Assembly (NCBI GenBank): GCA_903932755.1
Contig: CAIZHL010000238.1
Location: 1-6,951 of the forward strand
Source of the DNA: an uncultured beta proteobacterium
Lineage (GTDB): Bacteria > Pseudomonadota > Gammaproteobacteria > Burkholderiales > Rhodocyclaceae
Direction of reading: 5' to 3'
Length of the DNA stretch: 6,951 nt
Part shown: positions 1 through 5,486 of the stretch, piece after piece
Layout: the number at the start of each line of letters is the position of its first letter
Position numbering within the stretch: the stretch's first letter is position 1
Made by a program: the position numbers and the translations under genes
Notes under the pieces: model-generated
Seen by the model: only the letters and a program-made list of their open reading frames with translations
Told to the model about the DNA's origin: nothing
Database searches by the model: none

Positions 1-56
<56 letters not shown>

Positions 57-60
57 ACCG

Positions 61-1059
61 GTGGCGACGCGCTGGCCAACGCTGACAGAGGATGGCGACG
101 GCCTTCTGATCCTCGATCAGACGCGTTTGCCGGGCGATGCCGCGATGCTGCGGCTGGCCACTATCGAGGATGCCGCCCATGCCATACGCGTCATGCAGGT
201 GCGCGGTGCGCCGCTGATCGGCGCCACCGCCGCCTACGGTGTGGCGATTGGACTGGCCGGTGATGCGGGCGATGCCCGCCTCTCACTGGTAATCGAAACC
301 CTTGCCGCGACGCGGCCCACCGCCGTCAATCTGCACTGGGCCCTGGCGCGCATGCAGCGCGTGCTGCAAAACTCGGCGCTGGCGACACGGCGCGACATGG
401 CCTGGAAAGAGGCGCGAGCCATTGCCACCGAAGACAAAGCCGCGAATGCTGCAATCGGAATGCACGGTATGCCGTTGCTGCGCGCAAAGTGGAATGGCAA
501 TGACCCGATCAACGTCATGACACACTGCAATGCAGGAAGGCTGGCTACCGTCGAACACGGCACGGCGCTGGCACCGGTCTATGCCGCTCATGCCGCCGGG
601 CTGCCGGTGCACGTCTGGGTATCCGAAACCCGGCCGCGCAACCAGGGTCTGCTCACCGCCTGGGAACTCGCCGAGGCGGGCGTGCCGCACACGCTGATCG
701 CCGACAATGCCGCCGGCCTGCTGCTGATGCAGGGCAGGGTGGACCTGGTCATCGTCGGTGCCGACCGCATCGCCGCCAACGGCGATACCGCGAACAAGGT
801 CGGCACCTATCTCAAGGCGCTCGCCGCGCGCGCGCACGACGTGCCGTTCTACGTCGCCGCGCCCCTGTCGACCATCGATTTCGCCTGCGCCTCGGGTGCG
901 CGGATCCCCATTGAAGAGCGTGGTGCGGAAGAACTTGGTGCCGGCGCCGTCCCGGTCGCCAACCCGGCATTCGATGTTACGCCGGCGGCGCTGATCAGCG
1001 GCATCATCTCCGAGCGCGGCATCGCTGCGGCGAACGAACTTCGGCAGTGGCAATCATGA
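61..1059 (+). CDS. mtnA: S-methyl-5-thioribose-1-phosphate isomerase MtnA
   Basis: This cytoplasmic enzyme converts the aldose 5-methylthioribose-1-phosphate to the ketose 5-methylthioribulose-1-phosphate during recycling of methylthioadenosine, a by-product of polyamine and related synthesis. The 332-residue protein is at the short end of the family (about 340-370). Visible family motifs are Arg-Gly-Ala-Pro (residues 48-51, substrate phosphate region), Thr-His-Cys-Asn-Ala-Gly with the presumed catalytic Cys at 156, the Glu-Thr-Arg-Pro-Arg-Asn-Gln-Gly stretch, and Gly-Ala-Asp-Arg-Ile with the presumed catalytic Asp at 235. The GTG start at 61 is the only reasonable one: an in-frame TGA lies at 49-51. 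It sits 4 bp after the secA stop without a clear Shine-Dalgarno, so coupling to secA translation is possible. The TGA at 1057-1059 overlaps the next gene's ATG. Family assignment is firm. The physiological substrate could also be 5-deoxyribose-1-phosphate, as in related DrdI-type isomerases. Confidence 0.93.
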   Translation: MATRWPTLTEDGDGLLILDQTRLPGDAAMLRLATIEDAAHAIRVMQVRGAPLIGATAAYGVAIGLAGDAGDARLSLVIETLAATRPTAVNLHWALARMQRVLQNSALATRRDMAWKEARAIATEDKAANAAIGMHGMPLLRAKWNGNDPINVMTHCNAGRLATVEHGTALAPVYAAHAAGLPVHVWVSETRPRNQGLLTAWELAEAGVPHTLIADNAAGLLLMQGRVDLVIVGADRIAANGDTANKVGTYLKALAARAHDVPFYVAAPLSTIDFACASGARIPIEERGAEELGAGAVPVANPAFDVTPAALISGIISERGIAAANELRQWQS

Positions 1060-1712
1060 CCGCTCTGGCTGACAAAGTACTCGCCACGGCGCGCGCGATG
1101 AATGCCTCGGGCATCAATCGCGGCAGCGCCGGCAACGTCAGCGCACGCTGTGTGGGCGGTTTCGTCATAACGCCGACCGGCATGGCTTACGATGCCTGCA
1201 CTGCGGACGACATGTCAAAAGTTATGCAAAGCGGTATCCAGGCGGACGGCGCTGACGGCACGCCGAGCGGGCTGCGCAAGCCCTCGTCGGAGTGGCGCTT
1301 TCATCGCGACATTTATGCCGCGCGGCCGGAGGCGGGCGCCGTGGTGCATACACATTCGCCCTTCGCCACCGCGCTGGCCTGCCAGGCGATGGGTGTTCCG
1401 GCTTTTCATTACATGGTGGCGCGCTTCGGCGGTGCCGATGTGCGCTGCGCCGCCTACGCAACTTTCGGCAGCCAGGAATTGTCCGACGCCATCATCGCCG
1501 CGCTGGCGGACCGTTGTGCCTGCCTCATGGCGCATCACGGCATGGTGGTGTTCGGCCGCGACTGCGATCACGCGCTGGCGCTCGCCGTCGAACTGGAGAC
1601 CCTCTGCGAACAGTACTGGCGCGTGCTGCAACTGGGCGCGCCCAAGCTCCTGCCGGCGGATGAAATGACGCGGGTGCTGGCGAAGTTCGCCGGCTACGGG
1701 CAGCAGGATTGA
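1056..1712 (+). CDS. Class II aldolase, fuculose-1-phosphate aldolase type (probable MTRu-1-P / 5-deoxyribulose-1-P aldolase)
   Basis: This is a 218-residue zinc-dependent class II aldolase. The ATG at 1056 overlaps the mtnA stop as ATGA and is preferred to the GTG at 1047, which adds only three residues. Compared with E. coli FucA from memory, all key residues occur at a constant +6 offset: Glu79 (FucA Glu73), His98 and His100 (92, 94), Tyr119 (113) and His161 (155). The Gly-Asn-Val-Ser loop, the Thr-Pro-Thr-Gly phosphate loop and the Ala-Tyr-Ala-Thr-Phe-Gly segment are also present, and FucA itself is 215 aa. The dehydratase MtnB belongs to the same superfamily, but the Pro-Ser-Ser-Glu-Trp-Arg-Phe-His and His-Tyr-Met segments are aldolase-like. 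Coupling to mtnA suggests that it cleaves the MtnA product to dihydroxyacetone phosphate plus methylthioacetaldehyde (Ald2-like), or plus acetaldehyde if the substrate is the 5-deoxy sugar (DrdA-like). Family is confident; substrate is inferred from the neighbour. Confidence 0.85.
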   Translation: MTALADKVLATARAMNASGINRGSAGNVSARCVGGFVITPTGMAYDACTADDMSKVMQSGIQADGADGTPSGLRKPSSEWRFHRDIYAARPEAGAVVHTHSPFATALACQAMGVPAFHYMVARFGGADVRCAAYATFGSQELSDAIIAALADRCACLMAHHGMVVFGRDCDHALALAVELETLCEQYWRVLQLGAPKLLPADEMTRVLAKFAGYGQQD

Positions 1713-1718
1713 TGCATG

Positions 1719-1738
1719 TCCGGCGTGCCCGGAATTTT
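1719..1738 (+). terminator. Short hairpin with T-run after the aldolase gene
   Basis: Seven bases after the aldolase stop, a 5-bp stem (TCCGG / CCGGA, loop CGTGC, 1719-1733) is followed by ATTTT. Shape and position fit a weak intrinsic terminator for the mtnA-aldolase unit. The stem is short, so confidence is modest. Confidence 0.35.
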
Positions 1739-1791
1739 CCTGCGCTCAATGCCTGCCCTGTTCAGCCGGTAGCTGTCGGCGTTTTTCAACG

Positions 1792-1816
1792 CCCCGCCGG
1801 TTAGCAGCCGGCGGGG
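1792..1816. terminator. Perfect 9-bp GC hairpin between convergent genes
   Basis: A perfect inverted repeat, CCCCGCCGG at 1792-1800 and CCGGCGGGG at 1808-1816, has a 7-nt loop and starts 8 bp from the TonB-receptor stop. It lies between convergent genes and is very stable. Neither strand has a proper T-tract directly after the stem. It may act as a bidirectional transcription barrier or a 3'-end RNA stabiliser rather than a classic intrinsic terminator. A second small hairpin, GGCGTT / AACGCC at 1778-1793, overlaps its left arm by two bases. Confidence 0.5.
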
Positions 1817-1824
1817 GATATCGC

Positions 1825-3822
1825 TTAGAAGGCGGCAGTCAAGCCAAGGCGGGCGTTGCGGTCGGGCATGGGGTAGCCGGCGTTGTATTCGTAACCGGCG
1901 TCGAACAGATTGTTCACCATGATGTAGATTTCACCGCCCTTGCCCAGGGCGGGCATGGGGTAGGCCAGACGGGCATTCGCGACCGTAAAGCTATCCACCT
2001 TGCCCGGCGCAAAAGCGCCGCGATCCCAGGTCATCGAGTGCATCGAGCTCTGGTGCTGGGCATCGACCGCCAGTTTGTAGCCGAACAACTTGCCATTTAC
2101 GCCGACGGAGATCGCTGAATTGGGCAGGTAAGGCAGATTGGACAGGCTCGAGTCGAGCCGGGTCAGTCCGCCAAACATCTGCCAATCCCGGCCAAGCTGA
2201 TGCTGCACGGAAATTTCCGCGCCGCGCGTACTGTAATCCGGGAAGGAGTTGCTCCAGACGCCGGATGCCGGCGGAGCGAAGGCGCCCGCAGCGAACCCGC
2301 TCCAGACATAGCGGTTGCTTATCTCATCCTCAAACACGCTCAGGTCGATGCGCGTGGTTGCGGTGGCTTCCCATTTCATGCCGATTTCCCGATGCTTGTC
2401 CTCCGAAGGTTTCAGCCGGTCCCAGCCGTTGTTCGCGGCGAACGCCATCGGCAAAGCCCTGGTAATCGCATTGGTTTCTGCGCCGGGGTAGAGAATGCCT
2501 TCGACATAGTTGGCGTAGATGGTCAATTGCTCCGAAACAAGCGATGCACCGGCCTGGGCGGCAGTTTTTGACGCGTAGCGATTGCTGTCGTAGTACCTCA
2601 AGCCGATGGATGGTCGCACGAGCCACTGGTCATTCAGGCGGAAACCGTGGCTGATGCCGAGGTGGGTGGATAGCAGGGTGAATTCGGGAATGTCTGCCTT
2701 GCCCGCGGTATTGAACGCGAAAGGGGTTCCGACTGCCGAACCGACGTGCGGGCCGGACACGTCGCCGCGAATGGATTCACGATCGACACCGGCGGTGACC
2801 TCGCCGCCTTCCCAGGGCGAAAAGGACTCTTTCCAGCGGAAGCCGTTCATTTCGAAGCTACTCTTGAACGTTCCCCATGCGGCGTCATTGGCCAGATTGT
2901 TTTCGCCGCGGTTCTGGTACAGGTTGAATTCGCCGTTCCATGTGCCGTGTTGATGTCTGGCGGAAACGCTGAACATGTCGGTGGATGACTTGTTGCGTGC
3001 GACCCCATTGGAAAATGGATAGGGGCCGATTGCGCTACTTGATACCGCGTAACGGTTGTCGCCAGGGTCGCCGACTTTGTTGCGCACCGAAAGGAAACTG
3101 GCACCTATCGACCAGTGGCCGTTGATCGCGAGTCCGATACGTCCGATCGCACTATCCAGATTGCCATCCGAGTTGGGGCGGTCCCCGTCGGATTCGAGAT
3201 GGCTTCCTGCCAGCATGAAGTCGACGTTGTCCAATTTGCCTGTCATGCTGCCCTGCGCGGTCCGCGTCGCGTAGGATCCAAATGAAATGCCGGCCTTGCC
3301 CGAGACACCTTCTTTGGTGGCACGCAGGGACTCCAGGTTGACCGCGGCAAAATTATTGCCGCTCGACTGGAGGTCCGGCCCCTTCTGGACGGAGATGGTC
3401 TTCATCCCGTTAAGCGGCAGCAAGTCGATCAGGGGGTGGTTCCATAAGCCCATATAGACCGGCAGGCCATCGATGTAGGTCTTTATCTCGCTGCCCGGGC
3501 GGCTCGTGCCGAGTCCGCGGATATAGATGCTGCCTCCCTGGTTGCCGTCATAGGACCCGACTTCGTTGTAGCGTGAAATCTGGACCCCGGGCGTCATCCG
3601 CAACGCTGCCGCCAGATCCAGGGCGCCAAGGTCTCTGACCTGGGCATCGGTCACCCGGGTGGACAGTGTGGAAGAGGCGCCTACCTCGTTGGCTTCAATG
3701 ATCGGGCGGCCTGTAACCACGACGGCATCCGTTTGCAGGGAATTACTTTGCTGGGCCATGGTGTTGCTTGCAGCGAGAAAGCAAGCGGCGATACCCAGTG
3801 ATTTGAGTTCGATATTTTTCAA
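1825..3822 (-). CDS. TonB-dependent outer-membrane receptor (substrate unproven, copper suspected)
   Basis: This 665-residue active transporter has a cleavable signal peptide (about residues 1-23, ending Asn-Thr-Met-Ala before Gln-Gln). A TonB-box-like segment Asp-Ala-Val-Val-Val-Thr-Gly follows at 32-38. The plug domain (about 50-170) contains Leu-Arg-Met-Thr-Pro-Gly-Val, Ile-Arg-Gly (101-103), Tyr-Ile-Asp-Gly (116-119) and Val-Gln-Lys-Gly-Pro (145-149). A long beta-barrel follows and ends in a terminal Phe, the usual BAM recognition signal. The start is a TTG at 3820-3822, supported by AAAGGA at 3830-3835 with a 7-nt spacer; no ATG lies before residue 22. That ribosome site overlaps the stop of the preceding gene, which ends only 11 bp upstream, so translation is probably coupled. 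A Met/His patch (Met-His-Ser-Met) occurs late in the barrel. The metal idea comes mainly from the DUF2946 gene in the same unit; siderophore, vitamin or other substrates remain possible. Confidence 0.9.
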   Translation of the reverse strand: MKNIELKSLGIAACFLAASNTMAQQSNSLQTDAVVVTGRPIIEANEVGASSTLSTRVTDAQVRDLGALDLAAALRMTPGVQISRYNEVGSYDGNQGGSIYIRGLGTSRPGSEIKTYIDGLPVYMGLWNHPLIDLLPLNGMKTISVQKGPDLQSSGNNFAAVNLESLRATKEGVSGKAGISFGSYATRTAQGSMTGKLDNVDFMLAGSHLESDGDRPNSDGNLDSAIGRIGLAINGHWSIGASFLSVRNKVGDPGDNRYAVSSSAIGPYPFSNGVARNKSSTDMFSVSARHQHGTWNGEFNLYQNRGENNLANDAAWGTFKSSFEMNGFRWKESFSPWEGGEVTAGVDRESIRGDVSGPHVGSAVGTPFAFNTAGKADIPEFTLLSTHLGISHGFRLNDQWLVRPSIGLRYYDSNRYASKTAAQAGASLVSEQLTIYANYVEGILYPGAETNAITRALPMAFAANNGWDRLKPSEDKHREIGMKWEATATTRIDLSVFEDEISNRYVWSGFAAGAFAPPASGVWSNSFPDYSTRGAEISVQHQLGRDWQMFGGLTRLDSSLSNLPYLPNSAISVGVNGKLFGYKLAVDAQHQSSMHSMTWDRGAFAPGKVDSFTVANARLAYPMPALGKGGEIYIMVNNLFDAGYEYNAGYPMPDRNARLGLTAAF

Positions 3823-3829
3823 CGGTTTT

Positions 3830-3835
3830 TCCTTT
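3830..3835 (-). promoter_or_regulatory. Ribosome binding site deciding the TTG start of the TonB receptor
   Basis: AAAGGA on the minus strand lies 7 nt before the TTG at 3822. It shares two bases with the TAA stop (3834-3836) of the upstream small gene. This supports both the unusual TTG start and coupling between the two genes. Confidence 0.65.
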
Positions 3836-4208
3836 ATTTTTGGTGATGATGCGGTTGCGCGGCAGCGCTGCCCGGGGCTGTGGCTGTGGCGGCCGGCCCC
3901 GGGCGCTTTGCACGCTCTTCACCCGCCAACTTTTTGGTTCGAGTGAGTCGTCGCACCAGTTTTTCTGCGGTGTCCCGAGGGATACCGGCGCTTTGCAGGG
4001 TCGCGCCCATCCGCCGCTGCCGTCCGCGTTCCGCTCGGCGATCGAAAAATTGCCGGACACGGCCACGAAATTCGTCCTTGCGCGGCTCCCGTGCGGCGTA
4101 AATCACGCCGCTGGAATGCTGCCGCGTGACGGTCGGTTGCAACTGGGCCGGAATACAGGGTGGCGCCACAGCCATGGCCGCAGCGCTGCGAAGGAATGGC
4201 TTCCGCAT
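3834..4208 (-). CDS. Unrecognised 124-aa strongly basic protein with His-containing tail
   Basis: I do not recognise this family. The case for a real gene is an ATG at 4208 preceded by AGGAG at a 7-nt spacing, a position between two operon partners, and a stop 11 bp before the TonB-receptor start. The first 24 residues (Arg-Lys near the start, then an Ala-rich stretch and a Cys at 18) resemble a poor signal peptide; export is uncertain. Residues about 30-105 are rich in Arg and Lys and look mostly helical. The segment from about 79 to 93 (Ile-Pro-Arg-Asp-Thr-Ala-Glu-Lys-Leu) has helix-forming character. The C-terminus is low-complexity Ala/Pro/Thr and finishes His-His-His-Gln-Lys. The His tail could bind metal, in line with the suspected copper role of the locus, but this is inference. 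A frameshifted or decayed gene is an alternative; other frames show no recognisable domain. Confidence 0.6.
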   Translation of the reverse strand: MRKPFLRSAAAMAVAPPCIPAQLQPTVTRQHSSGVIYAAREPRKDEFRGRVRQFFDRRAERGRQRRMGATLQSAGIPRDTAEKLVRRLTRTKKLAGEERAKRPGPAATATAPGSAAAQPHHHQK

Positions 4209-4215
4209 GCGAAAA

Positions 4216-4220
4216 CTCCT
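4216..4220 (-). promoter_or_regulatory. Strong ribosome binding site of the 124-aa basic protein
   Basis: AGGAG on the minus strand, 7 nt before the ATG at 4208. It is the main sequence evidence that this unrecognised reading frame is translated and that it starts here. Confidence 0.65.
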
Positions 4221-4237
4221 GAATTGATACGGGTGGT

Positions 4238-4260
4238 TCCGGCGGGGCTAGCCTGCCGGA
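4238..4260 (-). repeat. Inverted repeat between DUF2946 gene and basic-protein gene
   Basis: Arms 4238-4246 and 4252-4260 pair over 9 positions around a 5-nt loop. In minus-strand RNA one internal position is an A/C mismatch; as plus-strand RNA it would be a G-U pair. The element lies in the 64-bp gap of the operon, about 18 nt before the Shine-Dalgarno of the next gene. It could be a processing or stability hairpin that sets the ratio of the two products. There is no T-tract, so it is not called a terminator. Confidence 0.4.
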
Positions 4261-4272
4261 GCCAACAAACGA

Positions 4273-4653
4273 TCAGGAGTAAGCGGGTGGGGCGCGGGGC
4301 TGCGCCCGGTGACGAATGAAACGGGAAAGTGTCGAGTTTGCGGCGGGGGAAAAGTATCCGGCAGCCTCGCCGGCCGCAAGATGAAACTCGTATGGCGCCG
4401 CCATGAGGGCGAATTGGATACTGTGGCCAAGGCACAGCGGACAATGACTATGCCCGGCATCGTGGTGGCGGGACGGAGCGCCCGGCGCGGAAGCTTTGTA
4501 ATCGCCCGATGTGCTGCTGCATATGTCGGCCCAGGCGGGCGGCAGGTTTGACGACGACGGCAAGGCTCGCGACAGCGTCGGCCCGAACGCCACGACCAGC
4601 ACCGCGAAGATCGCGATCCAGGAAATATAGCGATGGCGCACCAGGTTAGTCAC
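4273..4653 (-). CDS. DUF2946 protein, putative copper-associated, membrane-anchored or secreted
   Basis: The protein has 126 residues. A short basic N-terminus is followed by one hydrophobic helix (about 10-30), acting as signal peptide or anchor. A potential metal site follows: Cys45, then a cluster of His63, His64, His68, His70, Cys71, Cys74 and His77, with the Cys-Pro-Leu-Cys core at 71-74. The C-terminus carries Ala-Gln-Pro-Arg-Ala-Pro-Pro (117-123), typical of DUF2946 proteins. Members of this family are short predicted periplasmic proteins often encoded beside copper chaperones and TonB receptors; their biochemical role is not established. The start is GTG at 4653: an in-frame TGA lies 15 bp upstream, and no good Shine-Dalgarno is seen. 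It is the first gene of a three-gene minus-strand unit, 64 bp before the next. Metal binding is inferred from the ligands. Confidence 0.8.
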   Translation of the reverse strand: MTNLVRHRYISWIAIFAVLVVAFGPTLSRALPSSSNLPPAWADICSSTSGDYKASAPGAPSRHHDAGHSHCPLCLGHSIQFALMAAPYEFHLAAGEAAGYFSPAANSTLSRFIRHRAQPRAPPAYS

Positions 4654-4886
4654 GGGTGGAACGAGGCCTCATCAAATAGTTGTGCGAAACAGCGGCGGAA
4701 TTCTACTTCACGAACGGTAAGGCGAGATGGTCTGGCAACACTTCGCGAATCGGCCTGGCGCGCTACCGATGTTCAACCTGGCCGGCGAAATTCAAGCGGG
4801 AGGGCAAAAGGTGATGGGGACTGCGCAATTTGTCGCATCACCGCAATCGTCGCCGGGTCAGGCAGGCGGAAGCGCGAAACCGGCGC
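4654..4886 (-). other. Intergenic region likely holding the promoter of the DUF2946-TonB unit
   Basis: This 233-bp gap lies between the DUF3617 stop and the DUF2946 start. It contains a terminator-like hairpin in its distal part and must hold the promoter if the three-gene unit is transcribed independently. On the minus strand a TAGAAT at 4700-4705 would fit a -10 box, but no convincing -35 lies 16-18 bp upstream. An 8-bp palindrome GAGGCCTC is at 4663-4670. No clear Fur box or other known metal-regulator operator was recognised. The plus-strand reading frames here show no domain and unlikely composition. Confidence 0.3.
4806..4842 (-). terminator. Candidate intrinsic terminator after DUF3617 gene
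   Basis: On the minus strand, GGTGATG pairs perfectly with CATCACC (7 bp; arms at 4836-4842 and 4810-4816), followed at once by TTTT (4806-4809). The 19-nt loop can form an additional small TGCG/CGCA stem. It begins about 44 nt after the DUF3617 stop and would separate the glnS-DUF3617 transcript from the DUF2946 unit. The long loop and short T-run lower confidence. Confidence 0.45.
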
Positions 4887-5387
4887 CTACTTGCAGGCCG
4901 CAGCCAGCCACTTGCCCGAGTAGGTCTGCTTCATGGTGCTCGGGCCGCGTTTGGCATCCTGCATGTTGAAGGTCGATTCACCCTTGTAGCTTTCCTCGCC
5001 CTGATAAGTGATCGAGCCGGTGCCGGTCATTTTCTGTTCGCCGCTGCACTCGATCTTCCACGTTGTCGTGTTGCCCGAGGTCTTGACGTCCTTCTGCTCG
5101 CAGCGCTGGCGGCGGTCTTCGTCGCTCTGCGGCGGCTGGCGCTTTTCGGCCTGTTCCTTGGTGACGCATAGTTTTGTCACCGTACTCATCGGCCCGCCTG
5201 CGGCGCCGGGCATCTTGATGCCCATGGCTTCCATCTGCTTGCGTTCGGCGGCGGACATGGCCGGCATCGCCGGCATGCCGCCGCCGCTCATCTGCGAGGT
5301 GATTTCCCACAGGCCGGGTTTCATGGCGTGGGCCGGCGCCGCGAGGCCTGCGCCGGCGGCAACGAATAGATAGACGAATCTGCGCAT
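4887..5387 (-). CDS. DUF3617 family secreted protein
   Basis: The protein has 166 residues and starts at the ATG at 5387, chosen because AAGGAG lies 6 nt upstream; the longer frame to 5471 has no such signal and would bury the signal peptide. Residues 1-21 form a signal peptide (Arg-Arg, hydrophobic core, Ala-His-Ala cleavage site). The mature start Met-Lys-Pro-Gly-Leu-Trp-Glu-Ile is the hallmark of DUF3617 proteins, which are predicted periplasmic and of unknown function. Four cysteines (74, 96, 114, 165) could form two disulfides. Between residues 22 and 67 there are nine methionines, including Met-Pro-Ala-Met-Pro-Ala-Met. The gene follows glnS on the same strand with a 99-bp gap, so cotranscription is possible but not required. 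Family call is good; no function can be assigned. Confidence 0.85.
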   Translation of the reverse strand: MRRFVYLFVAAGAGLAAPAHAMKPGLWEITSQMSGGGMPAMPAMSAAERKQMEAMGIKMPGAAGGPMSTVTKLCVTKEQAEKRQPPQSDEDRRQRCEQKDVKTSGNTTTWKIECSGEQKMTGTGSITYQGEESYKGESTFNMQDAKRGPSTMKQTYSGKWLAAACK

Positions 5388-5393
5388 GGGAAA

Positions 5394-5399
5394 CTCCTT
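5394..5399 (-). promoter_or_regulatory. Ribosome binding site fixing the DUF3617 start
   Basis: AAGGAG on the minus strand with a 6-nt spacer to the ATG at 5387. It rules in favour of the 166-residue product over the 194-residue reading that begins at 5471. Confidence 0.75.
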
Positions 5400-5444
5400 C
5401 AGTGGATGGCCAGGAAAAACACGATTCTGCTCCGTGCTCCGCCG

Positions 5445-5470
5445 TGCCGCCAGTCCTTGATGGCGCGGCA
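5445..5470 (-). repeat. Imperfect hairpin between glnS and the DUF3617 gene
   Basis: TGCCGCCA (5445-5452) pairs with TGGC-GC-GGCA (5461-5470) through a 2-nt bulge, with an 8-nt loop. It starts 17 bp after the glnS stop. No T-run follows immediately; a five-T run lies about 25 nt further on. It may be a weak terminator or a processing site, and could also be chance in GC-rich DNA. Confidence 0.25.
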
Positions 5471-5486
5471 TTCGTTGCTGCGCCTG

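Noticed and set aside
283..1053. 256-codon open frame on the minus strand across mtnA
   Set aside because: It lies antisense to a clearly recognisable isomerase. Its translation is Arg/Gly/Asp-rich without any domain, as expected for a GC-rich shadow.
1056..1712. MtnB (methylthioribulose-1-phosphate dehydratase) as the identity of the gene after mtnA
   Set aside because: The position would suit mtnB, but the Ser-Ser-Glu-Trp-Arg-Phe-His, His-Tyr-Met and Ala-Tyr-Ala-Thr-Phe-Gly segments follow the FucA aldolase pattern, including the catalytic Tyr. Kept only as a less likely alternative.
3840..4319. 159-codon plus-strand frame opposite the basic-protein gene
   Set aside because: The minus-strand frame has the strong ribosome site and fits the operon. 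The plus frame has no ribosome site or recognisable domain.
4388..4551. Alternative plus-strand small gene antisense to DUF2946
   Set aside because: The minus strand gives a signal or anchor helix, a His/Cys motif and the DUF2946-typical C-terminus, which a shadow frame would not produce.
4700..4728. Sigma-70 promoter with TAGAAT as -10 on the minus strand
   Set aside because: No acceptable -35 hexamer lies at 16-18 bp spacing, so it is noted only within the intergenic entry.
4633..4969. Plus-strand frames across the DUF2946-DUF3617 gap
   Set aside because: Composition is unlike a protein of this genome, they run into the antisense of DUF3617, and no ribosome site or family is visible.
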